Positions 31,652 through 39,527 of a stretch of DNA of 64,000 nucleotides are shown here, one piece after another. The DNA is from a virus. Positions within the stretch are counted from its first letter, which is position 1; every line of letters starts with the position of its first letter. The position numbers were made by a program, and so were the translations under genes. The stretch covers positions 1 through 64,000 of the IMG/VR virus record IMGVR_UViG_3300035670_000191, one strand, 5' to 3'. The notes under the pieces are model-generated. The model worked only from the letters and a program-made list of their open reading frames with translations, did no database searches and was not told the DNA's origin.

Positions 31652-31866
31652 CCAAGCCCTTCCATTCTTGCCAAAACTTCAAGTCGTTCGTAGTATCGCT
31701 TCAGAAAAGCAACATTACTCTTGAATGTATCTGCGTCTTGTTGGGACATGAAGTCTGTTATTCCAGCAAGTGTTTCCAAGTCACCTAGAGCCTCAATCAA
31801 TAAGTCCCTAACAACCCGAACACTTGTGATTCCTGAAATATCAACAGACTTCAGTCCCTCGGCCAT
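31648..31866 (-). CDS. hypothetical helical protein (72 aa)
   Basis: Encodes a small helical protein (VRVVRDLLIEALGDLETLAGI...SNVAFLKRYYERLEVLARM). The next gene starts in its last codons. Located between fibre genes; small structural or chaperone role possible. Confidence 0.55.
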   Translation of the reverse strand: MAEGLKSVDISGITSVRVVRDLLIEALGDLETLAGITDFMSQQDADTFKSNVAFLKRYYERLEVLARMEGLG

Positions 31867-31877
31867 GCTGACGGGCC

Positions 31878-33125
31878 TTAGATGTTAGCCATGCTGGTAA
31901 CAGACAGGCGAACATTAGCAGCACTCGACAGATAAACATCCATCGAGTTAGCATCAGTTGCCTTCACGGAAACAATGTCATTCCGCCAAGAACCATCAGC
32001 ACGCTGTACCCACACGGTAAAGTCTACAAACTGGCTGTTCAGATTGTGGGTAACGGTGTGTTGAGTAGCAGCAGAAGCCGAAGCGAACGTGAAACGGCGA
32101 GCATTGTAGTCACTCCGAATAGCCGTATCAGCAGCAGTACGAGCAGCAACTTCTGCATCAATGTTTGACTGCAAAGTAGTATCAGCAGTCGAACGAGCAG
32201 AAGACTCACTAGTAAGGTCAGACTTCAGAGAGTTGATAGACCCGACGATAGTCCCTTTTTCAGAAGTAGTAAGAGTGGTCAGGTCACCAATCTTACCATT
32301 TACCTGACTTTCAACCGTGGTAACGCGAGTATCAAGAGCAGTGTCGGCAGCAGCACGAGTTACAAGTTCGGTTGCCAGACCGCTTTCCAGAGTTGATACA
32401 CGGGCTTTGAAAGCAGTGTCAACGTCTACAACAAAGCCAGTATCGGTAGAACCGGTTACGCTAATGTAATCCGTGGTACCGGCAACAGCACTATCCGTGT
32501 TGTCAATCTTATCAACGCCAGCAGCGGAGTTGAAAACAAGGCCATCATTCAGGTTGGCATAAAACGGAGTACCGGCTGCACCTACCTTAAAGTAACCAGC
32601 AGTTGCTACTTTGTAGTAATCGCCGGTGGCTTTTTGGGCCAGCGTTTCCATGTCAAGGGCATTGGCGGCATCTGCGCCACCATTGACAGTACCAACATAT
32701 TCAAAGACGTTACCAAGGGCATCAATCCGTTGTCCCAAAGCAACTTCGGCAGCCGTTGCACGGGAAACTTCCGTTGCCAGATTAGAAGTCAGGGTAGCTT
32801 CGGCAGCGGTGGCACGAGTAACTTCAGCGGCAAGATTGGTGGTCAGCGTCGCTTCAGCAGCAGTTGCGCGAGCAATCTCGGCATTCAGAGCAGCAGTAAC
32901 AGTTGCAATGTCAGCAGCCAGGGCTTCAGCAGTTGCAAAAGTACGAACAACTACTGCACCGGTTGCGTCCAGAGTAGAGTGCTTCCAAACTTTGTCGGTG
33001 GTGTTATACCAAGCGCGGCCAGCAGCAACCGGAACCGGATCAGAAGCCAACTGCTCTACATGGAAGTTTTCAATGTAAGCATTGGCAGCAAGAGTAATAC
33101 CGTGATAAATAGGAAAGTCAGCCAT
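31878..33125 (-). CDS. tail fibre/stalk protein with coiled-coil repeats
   Basis: The 415-residue product starts with a globular attachment region (FPIYHGITLAANAYIENFHVE), continues with three consecutive repeats of the form EI/VTRATAAEATLTTNLAAE typical of trimeric coiled-coil fibres, a globular insert (residues about 150-230), a second heptad region, and a C-terminal TQHTVTHNLNSQFVDFTVWVQ domain. That last segment echoes the WTVxHxLNSQ domain in the two neighbouring genes, pointing to a shared fold. ATG 33125 lies just after the stop of the next upstream gene. Confidence 0.8.
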   Translation of the reverse strand: MADFPIYHGITLAANAYIENFHVEQLASDPVPVAAGRAWYNTTDKVWKHSTLDATGAVVVRTFATAEALAADIATVTAALNAEIARATAAEATLTTNLAAEVTRATAAEATLTSNLATEVSRATAAEVALGQRIDALGNVFEYVGTVNGGADAANALDMETLAQKATGDYYKVATAGYFKVGAAGTPFYANLNDGLVFNSAAGVDKIDNTDSAVAGTTDYISVTGSTDTGFVVDVDTAFKARVSTLESGLATELVTRAAADTALDTRVTTVESQVNGKIGDLTTLTTSEKGTIVGSINSLKSDLTSESSARSTADTTLQSNIDAEVAARTAADTAIRSDYNARRFTFASASAATQHTVTHNLNSQFVDFTVWVQRADGSWRNDIVSVKATDANSMDVYLSSAANVRLSVTSMANI

Positions 33126-33126
33126 C

Positions 33127-33342
33127 TTAAGACCTCAAGAATTTTTTAAGTGAGAGAAGTTCAAAATCCACTCCCCTGCAACAACTATTGCTGTGCCGGA
33201 CTCGCCACTCAGATTCAGATAAGTCTGTCTCGAACCAAAAACACCCACTCTTGTATTCTGTGAATACCGCCCCGTGATACTTCATGTATGCCGCAAGATG
33301 TAGGTCTTTGACCCGTATAAGCATAGCCTCAGTATATTTCAT
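33127..33342 (-). CDS. DUF5659-like small protein (71 aa)
   Basis: The start is probably ATG 33342 (MKYTEAMLIRVKDLHLAAYM), overlapping the end of the upstream gene. The pattern of a TKDLxLAAYL-like helix, a short hydrophobic strand (GAVFTEYKSGCFWFET) and a final LLSLKKFLR helix resembles DUF5659, a family of small proteins of unknown function often encoded near phage structural genes. It lies just before the stalk gene. Confidence 0.6.
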   Translation of the reverse strand: MKYTEAMLIRVKDLHLAAYMKYHGAVFTEYKSGCFWFETDLSESEWRVRHSNSCCRGVDFELLSLKKFLRS

Positions 33343-33589
33343 TTGTGCGTCCAATACCAAACACGACATCGGCATATCCTGCGGTTGGGTAAGTGAATGA
33401 TAGAATTAACTCATTTGCAGTCAATGTGTGACTTGGTATTTGTCTGCGGCCCTGTAAGTCGAAGACTTGATAGTTTAAGAAGTTTGTCCCTCTATTGTGG
33501 GATATTGTCCAAGTCTTTTGAGGAAGCGGAAAATGGTAACGAGTATTCCCACCGAGGCTTGCTGTAATTGTGCGCTTAATTATACTCAT
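33329..33589 (-). CDS. hypothetical tail-associated protein (86 aa)
   Basis: Contains the segment TWTISHNRGTNFLNYQVFDLQG, which again resembles the WT(V/I)xHNLxxxxxxxQVxDxxG element of the nearby fibre genes, so this gene may be a stand-alone copy of that beta-sandwich domain. The start at 33589 is next to the stop of the upstream gene. Confidence 0.6.
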   Translation of the reverse strand: MSIIKRTITASLGGNTRYHFPLPQKTWTISHNRGTNFLNYQVFDLQGRRQIPSHTLTANELILSFTYPTAGYADVVFGIGRTNEIY

Positions 33590-33597
33590 GCACTGCC

Positions 33598-33969
33598 TCA
33601 GTATATCTCTGTCACTTTAGCTGCCCCGTCGGCAATGTCCCATATACAGGACAGGGGGCCAGTATAGGAGAATGTTTCCCACAACAATGTGTCGCCTGGA
33701 TAAAGCAAGAATGTATATTCTGCCGGGCTTGCTTGCAGGGCAAACGCTAACCGCATAACCCCAAATTGCGTATCGTTCAACACAACAAATGTTCGTCTCG
33801 CGTCATTTGCAGGAAGCAACAGCACAGACGCCGTTGTAGCCGCGACACTTGTGATTGTCGCATTTGGACACTTTACATCAAGTCCATTAAGATTAAGTGT
33901 CGAATCTGTGAAGTTTAGATTAGTCCCTGTTGGAACATCCGTTGAAGTATATGTTGGTGGGAACGACAT
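33598..33969 (-). CDS. hypothetical tail protein (123 aa)
   Basis: A beta-rich product (ATITSVAATTASVLLLPANDARRTFVVLNDTQ...ALQASPAEYTFLLYPGDTLLW) of the type often seen in small phage tail or head decoration proteins. No named family. Leftward late operon, closely packed on both sides. Confidence 0.6.
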   Translation of the reverse strand: MSFPPTYTSTDVPTGTNLNFTDSTLNLNGLDVKCPNATITSVAATTASVLLLPANDARRTFVVLNDTQFGVMRLAFALQASPAEYTFLLYPGDTLLWETFSYTGPLSCIWDIADGAAKVTEIY

Positions 33970-33980
33970 ACTTCACACAA

Positions 33981-34220
33981 TCAACCGGCATACATTTCCG
34001 TGTCGCGTGCATCTGCTTTCCCTTTCCCAATGTGCAGACCATAGACAAATGCCTTATTCACAAGGGCTTGGATTTTCTCTCGGAACTCGGCTTCTGTTTG
34101 CGCAAGTGCTGCATCTTGAGCCGGAACAGTAGGATAGGAGGCAAGTGCTGCCATCTTAACCATGTCAAAGATTGGTTTGAAATCGTCATGTTCGACTTCA
34201 ACAATATGTTTAACCTGCAT
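33981..34220 (-). CDS. hypothetical helical protein (79 aa)
   Basis: Encodes a small, mostly helical acidic protein (VEVEHDDFKPIFDMVKMAALASY...EAEFREKIQALVNKAFVYG). It starts one base after the upstream stop. Unknown function; co-transcribed with structural genes. Confidence 0.55.
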   Translation of the reverse strand: MQVKHIVEVEHDDFKPIFDMVKMAALASYPTVPAQDAALAQTEAEFREKIQALVNKAFVYGLHIGKGKADARDTEMYAG

Positions 34221-34637
34221 CTATCTCTCCACTGAATTTGTTTGTGTCGCGGGGACTGCGGGCGCAGACTCTTTGAAGAATTGCATAAACGCCTTAACAG
34301 CACTTCGGCCATTATCTGTTAGAATGAACCTGGCCATCATATCACTAGCCTGCGAATGTCTGTTTTCCTGCGCTAACCATTGTTGTTCGTCATTTGATAA
34401 AACTGAACCTATGGCAAACATAAGGTAGTCTTTCCCAGGAGCCTTGTCTACCACAGGTTCAGAAGTTGACTTTTGTGCCAGAGCAACAAGCTCTGCTTTC
34501 ACGACTTCTCGGATTGTATCACGTAGGGCGTCTGGTGTCAAACTTGGCTGAACCTGTGCGGGGGTCACGACAGGGTTCGTCCGAATCTGACTTTGCAACG
34601 CCATTAGTTGTGCTTGGAGTTGGTCTAAGTTTGTCAT
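34221..34637 (-). CDS. hypothetical coiled-coil protein (138 aa)
   Basis: An N-terminal coiled coil (LDQLQAQLMALQSQI), a Pro/Thr-rich linker, a second helix (DALRDTIREVVKAELVALAQK) and a helical C-terminal half. No family. Together with the following small genes it forms a block of unknown structural or accessory proteins between endolysin and fibres. Confidence 0.55.
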   Translation of the reverse strand: MTNLDQLQAQLMALQSQIRTNPVVTPAQVQPSLTPDALRDTIREVVKAELVALAQKSTSEPVVDKAPGKDYLMFAIGSVLSNDEQQWLAQENRHSQASDMMARFILTDNGRSAVKAFMQFFKESAPAVPATQTNSVER

Positions 34638-34762
34638 CCGAGCGAGACTTCTTTGTATATGTTTTAGATTGAGGGGTGGAGTCTTGACCCTCTAGAAGAA
34701 CAAGACCGTTACGGGTTGTGGCTTTCCTGGTGTCAGGAGAAGTAGTAGCCTGCTCCTCTCCC

Positions 34763-35623
34763 CTACAGCACTCGCGTATTGGCAGCAGTTTGCTGGCCTG
34801 CTTGACCGGTCATCGTGCCCAAGTTTACAACACTTTGAGTATTGCGCTGAATCTCACCTACAAGTTGTTGCAACAACGTAGTTTGCAGAACTGCCTGCTG
34901 TTGTTGCTGCTGCTGTAGCTGGTTCTGGTTAATGTTGTTGGTAACATTCACCCCACCTGCATCAACAGCCGAACGAGTACGCAAGTCTGCAATTTGATTG
35001 TTCAACTCCGTGACGAGATTCGCCATAATCATTGCACGAGTTTTATCCCCGTCGGCAGATATTTCCCGCGTAACATTGTTGAAGCCCTGCAACATATTAG
35101 TGTTGAGAGCATTCATCTGAGACGAAAGGGCAGACTCAGACTCGTGAATCTCATTGACGATATTGCCACTTGTGGTAGCGATAGCCGTCTTAATTTCCCC
35201 TTGCCCCATCAGGTTGGCAATTTGTGCTTGCAACTGCTGGATGAGGATCGTCTGATTGCCTTGCGTAATACTAGCGTTAATGGCATTTTCAGCCGCGCTA
35301 ATAGAAGATATTACTTCTTGGGAGGAGTCCTGGATGTCCTTCAGAAGCAACATGCTGTTGTTGTTGGCCTGGTTAGCGTTTGCCAAAGCTGCTGAAACTG
35401 CGGCATCAATAGCAAGTTGTTGGGCATTCGGATCAATGACTCCGCCACCGTTCGGCCCCCAAAGATTACCTCCGTTTCGCAAAAGCGAGCCAAGAATAAG
35501 TCCGCCAATTAAACCATTGCTGTCCTGTCCACCAAACAAATTACCCATATTTGCACCTTTCAGAAGTGAGTCAAGAGTCATATCGCCTAAACCGGGAGTC
35601 GTTCCCGGACTTGCTTCAACCAT
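34763..35623 (-). CDS. putative virion protein, Gly-rich and coiled-coil (286 aa)
   Basis: The N-terminal 65 residues are Gly/Asn-rich (GLGDMTLDSLLKGANMGNLF...GNLWGPNGGG), followed by a long helical region (AQQLAIDAAVSAALANANQANNNS onwards) and a Gln tract (about 10 Gln) near residue 235 encoded by CAG/CAA repeats. Such glycine-rich plus coiled-coil proteins are common among phage structural or internal virion proteins. No family name can be given. A 125-base spacer without a gene separates it from the next leftward gene. Confidence 0.6.
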   Translation of the reverse strand: MVEASPGTTPGLGDMTLDSLLKGANMGNLFGGQDSNGLIGGLILGSLLRNGGNLWGPNGGGVIDPNAQQLAIDAAVSAALANANQANNNSMLLLKDIQDSSQEVISSISAAENAINASITQGNQTILIQQLQAQIANLMGQGEIKTAIATTSGNIVNEIHESESALSSQMNALNTNMLQGFNNVTREISADGDKTRAMIMANLVTELNNQIADLRTRSAVDAGGVNVTNNINQNQLQQQQQQQAVLQTTLLQQLVGEIQRNTQSVVNLGTMTGQAGQQTAANTRVL

Positions 35624-35653
35624 ATAGATACCTCTTAGGTTGTGGGAGAATCA

Positions 35654-35905
35654 TCACAAGACAATGTGAAGCCTATCCCCGGCTGCTCCAGTAACTCGCA
35701 CGTGCGTAACCGGGGATAAAATTGCTGCAACAAGAAGTGGTGCGAGTGTTACATCAGGTCTCACCGAAACAAAGTCTGCTCCACCGTTGGTAGAGACAAA
35801 TATGTTTCGGGAAGGCGACGAGGAGTTAAGGGTCACAGTCATTGGAACTGACGCACTCGGAAGATCGAGGGTTAGAGTCGGTGAATCCAATGTATATGAC
35901 ATCAT
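35654..35905 (-). CDS. hypothetical beta-rich protein (83 aa)
   Basis: Starts with ATGATG at 35905/35902. The sequence alternates Ser/Thr and hydrophobic residues (YTLDSPTLTLDLPSASVPMTVTL), predicting a small beta-sandwich. Located directly downstream of the endolysin. Unknown function. Confidence 0.55.
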   Translation of the reverse strand: MMSYTLDSPTLTLDLPSASVPMTVTLNSSSPSRNIFVSTNGGADFVSVRPDVTLAPLLVAAILSPVTHVRVTGAAGDRLHIVL

Positions 35906-35920
35906 GACGGAACTTGCCGG

Positions 35921-36367
35921 TTAGCGTTTGTTTATCTGCTGCACCAACGTCTCATACGAAAGTTGGAAGTGCATACCATCCGGGCTTTTCCACTCGCCAC
36001 CCCAGTCAAAACCTGCATCAGTGAAGCACTTAATAAGTTTTGCAGACATCTTTGAGGGCTTTCCCATACGATTCCATGCGGCATTTATATCTATGGCAAC
36101 ACCCCAGGAATGAAGGGAACGAGTAGTTGCGTTACGTTTGGGACGTATGTTGAAACATCCGTCCCAAGTGAGTAGTTCATTGACAAGTTCTTGTTGGATA
36201 ATTGAGGCAAATGCTTGCGAAAGGGGTTCTACCATGTATTTGCAGCAATAAAGCCGCTTTGGTATAACCCCTATCTCATACTCTGCTGGGACATCCCATA
36301 AGAGCATGTTGGCTTCCTTTTCGGGTCTGCCTAGAAGTTCGTTACAGTGTTTTGCGGTGAGAAGCAT
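35921..36367 (-). CDS. M15-type peptidoglycan L,D/D,D-peptidase (endolysin)
   Basis: I start at ATG 36367 (MLLTAKHCNELLGRPE), which has CGGAGA upstream, giving 148 residues. The motif SLHSWGVAIDINAAW at residues 84-98 (zinc ligands His86 and Asp93) and GMHF at 131-134 (His133), preceded by DWGGEW, is the Peptidase_M15 (VanY-like) signature used by phage endolysins such as T5 Lys. It cleaves peptide cross-links in the periplasm. It has no signal peptide, so it needs a holin; candidates are the small membrane proteins elsewhere in the window. Downstream of the tail tube gene in the late operon, preceded by an AAGGAC hairpin. Confidence 0.85.
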   Translation of the reverse strand: MLLTAKHCNELLGRPEKEANMLLWDVPAEYEIGVIPKRLYCCKYMVEPLSQAFASIIQQELVNELLTWDGCFNIRPKRNATTRSLHSWGVAIDINAAWNRMGKPSKMSAKLIKCFTDAGFDWGGEWKSPDGMHFQLSYETLVQQINKR

Positions 36368-36384
36368 TAGGAGTCTCCGGGAAC

Positions 36385-36398
36385 GCACGTCCTTGTGC
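36385..36398 (-). promoter_or_regulatory. AAGGAC-loop hairpin, CsrA/RsmA-type site (copy C)
   Basis: Minus strand GCAC-AAGGAC-GTGC, eight bases beyond the tail tube stop and 17 bases before the endolysin start, with the endolysin ribosome-binding site just downstream. The core ACAAGGACGU matches the CsrA/RsmA consensus. A protein bound here could control translation of the lysis enzyme. Confidence 0.55.
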
Positions 36399-36406
36399 AG
36401 ACAACA

Positions 36407-38092
36407 TTAAGTATACGACAGAGTCAGCAACGTCCCTAAACTTTCAGACGCAGATGCCGTGTTTCTGAAAGTAAGGTCACGTGCGGCATAAGAGGCAATC
36501 GTACTGTTAGTGATGTTGGTTAATTGAAGTCGATTGAACGTAAGCGCAGTCTTACTGTTTCCAGTCATGTAGGCTATTTTCAACTCATGCTCATTCTCAA
36601 GTTCTTGTTCCGGTACATAAGCCCCGGTCTTTTGGTCTTCCAAGATTGTGAATGTGACATCGGACGGGCTTGCTCCTTTTGACCAACTATCATAAGTGCT
36701 GACACGAAACCGGTTATACTCAAACCCGGTTAAATTAGGGGCGGCCAACTTGTCGAACACTACGTTAGAATCCGCGTCAATGTTGACAACAACTTCTTGG
36801 CTGTTTACGGTTTTATTTGGCCCTGTTTTCGGCTTCCACGTAAATGCGGGAGCCGTACTTCCTTTGTTTGGGTAGATTGGGGTTAATACCAAGCCACCAT
36901 CAGCATAATTTGCCGCAGGAGTGTTTGCCAAAACAGACTTTTGTACAATGTCCCAATTCCCAAACGTACCGGAGACACTTACAGTGTCCGTTCTCGCTTC
37001 TCCGTCTCCGGAAGCAAGGGTCGCCTCTAGGTCAAATAACTTTTTGACTTCAGCCGCAGTCATTTTCGGGGTTATTTTGGCTAGAACGGGATAGAGGGAT
37101 ACCCGACTCAACAAGTAGAGAGTTGAGGCAAAAGTAATGGTCAATCCCCCGAAAGTAATTATGTCTTCGGCAGCGGGGGCCGTCGCTGTAGGGACAGACA
37201 ACTCATAGGCTTTTGCTCCCCGTAGTCTCAAAGCGCAATTAGTGATGTTTGCAGCCGAAACAGTACCGGTAATGGTCTCTTTCTGCTTTTGAAGTTTTGT
37301 CGTGTCTGCAATAACTTTCTTCTTATCTGCAACGCCGCCATAATTCCCAAAGAAGTTCCACTTCAGTCTGGGCTTAGTCCCGATAACCATATCAAAGTCA
37401 ATCGTTCCACGGGCATTAGTCAGTGTGTAGACTTTGTGATTGACGGCCATATCTTCTGATGACCTACGTATTTCCAGGGTCATGTAGGCATCAGTATTTT
37501 CAATGTTTGAAAACTGCACTTGTTTGTTAGACGTTGTAGCCTTAAACCCGCAAGTTTCAAACCATTCCTTTGCGATGATGTCGTTATCTGTGGGAACGCC
37601 AGTAACTTCGCCAAGAACAGGCAAGAATGTCTCAAAGTCTACTTTAGCCGTCCAGTCTGTGATAACAGTAGTTTCCGCACGGTCAAGATGACTTCCTGCA
37701 TACTGGAAGGCTTCTGAACTGATTTCAGACGAACTAAAGTTCAGATTTAGCACGGCCAAGCAATTCCGGGGGCCAAGACCTACTGAGTAATTTTTTCCGG
37801 TTATAGCAGTTGCAAGGGGTTCGACAAGAGTAGCAGCCGTGTCAGACGTAACTGACGCAATTTGCCCAACCATACTCCCGTCTCCTTGATACAAGTAGGC
37901 ACCTGGGGTTAATTGTCCGGCATTCTGTACCCCTTCCTTGCTGTTCTTGAAATAAGTTCCGGTTCCGGTAACTGCCGTTCCAGTCACAGAAATAGTGCCG
38001 TGAGACTGCACTCCCGTAATAATTACAGGGATATTTTCCCCTTTTTGCAATACCCCAAAGATGGCGATTGCACGTTCATGAAACTTTGCCAT
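36407..38092 (-). CDS. probable major tail tube protein (gpV-like, enlarged)
   Basis: I start at ATG 38092 (MAKFHERAIAIFGVLQ) with GAGG at good spacing; a TTG 12 bases upstream is unlikely. The 561-residue product is beta-rich throughout with many Thr/Ser/Gly-rich strands and ends in FRNTASASESLGTLLTLSYT. Position between the terminator/completion genes and the endolysin suggests the tail tube, although at 561 residues it is more than twice the size of lambda gpV (246), so it would carry extra surface domains. No helper motif confirms it, so I rate the name as likely and not certain. Confidence 0.6.
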   Translation of the reverse strand: MAKFHERAIAIFGVLQKGENIPVIITGVQSHGTISVTGTAVTGTGTYFKNSKEGVQNAGQLTPGAYLYQGDGSMVGQIASVTSDTAATLVEPLATAITGKNYSVGLGPRNCLAVLNLNFSSSEISSEAFQYAGSHLDRAETTVITDWTAKVDFETFLPVLGEVTGVPTDNDIIAKEWFETCGFKATTSNKQVQFSNIENTDAYMTLEIRRSSEDMAVNHKVYTLTNARGTIDFDMVIGTKPRLKWNFFGNYGGVADKKKVIADTTKLQKQKETITGTVSAANITNCALRLRGAKAYELSVPTATAPAAEDIITFGGLTITFASTLYLLSRVSLYPVLAKITPKMTAAEVKKLFDLEATLASGDGEARTDTVSVSGTFGNWDIVQKSVLANTPAANYADGGLVLTPIYPNKGSTAPAFTWKPKTGPNKTVNSQEVVVNIDADSNVVFDKLAAPNLTGFEYNRFRVSTYDSWSKGASPSDVTFTILEDQKTGAYVPEQELENEHELKIAYMTGNSKTALTFNRLQLTNITNSTIASYAARDLTFRNTASASESLGTLLTLSYT

Positions 38093-38109
38093 ATCAAACC
38101 TCAATCTGT

Positions 38110-38529
38110 TTAAGAAACTCTTGGCATCACCAATCCAACTACTTCACTCCACCAAACCTTCTTGTTTGTCTCCGCTTTACAAACCGCCTCGATAAAGGTC
38201 AATGACGAATAGTTAGAATCACCTTCAAAGGGACTCCACCCGGTATACGCCTTACGTATGTTACTCCGAGTTTCTGCCCAGTTATCCCTCAAGCAAACAT
38301 AGTTTATCTCAGACACAAGGAGTTCTTGGTTCTCCAATTCCATGTATCCGTTTGCAAAAAGATTACCCTTATCCTGAAGTTGGATTCCAAGATGCCCAAC
38401 ATACAGACGGGGAAGTGCCTCTGTTGTGTTAATCAAGTCTACCTGTTTTCCAGGCGACACACTCACAACATACATTGTCTCGGAAGCCAGCCGGGCTACC
38501 AATACACTTTCATTATACACTTGTAACAT
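38110..38529 (-). CDS. probable tail terminator or completion protein (gpU-like)
   Basis: The start is ATG 38529 (MLQVYNESVLVARL), in the tail of the upstream gene, whose stop it overlaps. The 139-residue product has an alpha/beta pattern (SVLVARLASETMYVVSVSPGK... SLTFIEAVCKAE) and sits in the lambda U position, directly before the tube gene. Identification is by size and gene order. Confidence 0.5.
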   Translation of the reverse strand: MLQVYNESVLVARLASETMYVVSVSPGKQVDLINTTEALPRLYVGHLGIQLQDKGNLFANGYMELENQELLVSEINYVCLRDNWAETRSNIRKAYTGWSPFEGDSNYSSLTFIEAVCKAETNKKVWWSEVVGLVMPRVS

Positions 38530-38842
38530 CCTCAAGGGTTGTTATAACATCCAGCCATCCAGCAAGGGAGTTCTGTACAGAGTTTACAGAGAATGTGTAC
38601 CTTCGTCCCCTACTTTCGTACCAAAACTCAGTTCCGGGGGCCAAACCCACGGCTGTTTCAGCCTTAAATATGACGCGAATAGTCTGCTTCTCGACTTCGT
38701 AAAGTGCGCTGTCTTCCACAGCCGCCACAGCCGTATACAGAAACCCCTTCAACACCCCTGTCGGAGCCGCAAATGTAAACTCGTCACCGAGGGCTTCAAG
38801 CAACACATCCCTATCTTCTAATTCATGGATACTGGCCGTCAT
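38513..38842 (-). CDS. probable head-tail attachment protein (gpFII-like)
   Basis: The 109-residue product (lambda FII is 117) has the beta-rich C-terminal half GTEFWYESRGRRYTFSVNSVQNSLAGW, consistent with FII-type head-tail joining proteins, and a helical N-terminal segment. It overlaps both neighbours by a few bases. Function assigned from size, pattern and order. Confidence 0.6.
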   Translation of the reverse strand: MTASIHELEDRDVLLEALGDEFTFAAPTGVLKGFLYTAVAAVEDSALYEVEKQTIRVIFKAETAVGLAPGTEFWYESRGRRYTFSVNSVQNSLAGWLDVITTLEDVTSV

Positions 38843-39513
38843 TTCATAGCCTCTGCAAGTGCAATTTTTTCAATACGCTGAACGGCATTAGCCAGTGCAT
38901 ATTGCAACGGCAATCCGGGTTGTCTCCAACACCATGCAGCCATGTCTGCCAGACTAGGCCCGAAGATAAGTTTAAGTGGGTAGGGGTCGCGGGTTAACCG
39001 GACAAACATTTGGTCAGGATAGCCCTCACGCCGGTACAAGATATTCCCTTCTTTGTCCCGTGGGGTGAATCCACCGAATCCCTTTTTATTCCGCCAATTT
39101 GCCCCATATACTTTTTGCTGCCCGACTTCTGTCAGAATCCCTGCTAAATGTACCCAACCTTGTCGGCGTTTCTTCTGCCGCAAATTGCCCCAATAGTAGG
39201 ATATGGGGAACAGGGTTATATTCCGGGGCTTATGTTCGTATAGAAACCCACGGGTTATAACCCTTTTAGCCATAGTTCGGTAGTTAGACGTGCGATATGT
39301 CTTATACACATCCCCAAGTTTATGCTTGTCACCGAACGTCTGCTTGACTTGTTCCCGTAAAGCAAAATGGATTTCACGCTCAGAAATAGCAATAGACTTT
39401 GCTATTTCCAAGTCCAACTTACTCCGGTTGGCCAGATGCAACACTTTACGGATGTTGTCAATCTGGCCTTGAAAATCCCTATCCTTCCGTGTGTACGGAG
39501 TAAATTGAGCCAA
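38839..39513 (-). CDS. probable minor tail protein Z-like (224 aa)
   Basis: A basic, helical protein (SKLDLEIAKSIAISEREIHFALREQVKQTF) in the position of lambda gene Z, a tail-completion protein of 192 residues. Contains a basic stretch (WGNLRQKKRRQGWVHLAG) and a hydrophobic C-terminus. No diagnostic motif, but gene order and size agree with gpZ. Confidence 0.55.
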   Translation of the reverse strand: MAQFTPYTRKDRDFQGQIDNIRKVLHLANRSKLDLEIAKSIAISEREIHFALREQVKQTFGDKHKLGDVYKTYRTSNYRTMAKRVITRGFLYEHKPRNITLFPISYYWGNLRQKKRRQGWVHLAGILTEVGQQKVYGANWRNKKGFGGFTPRDKEGNILYRREGYPDQMFVRLTRDPYPLKLIFGPSLADMAAWCWRQPGLPLQYALANAVQRIEKIALAEAMK

Positions 39514-39527
39514 TGCCCGCCCCTAAA

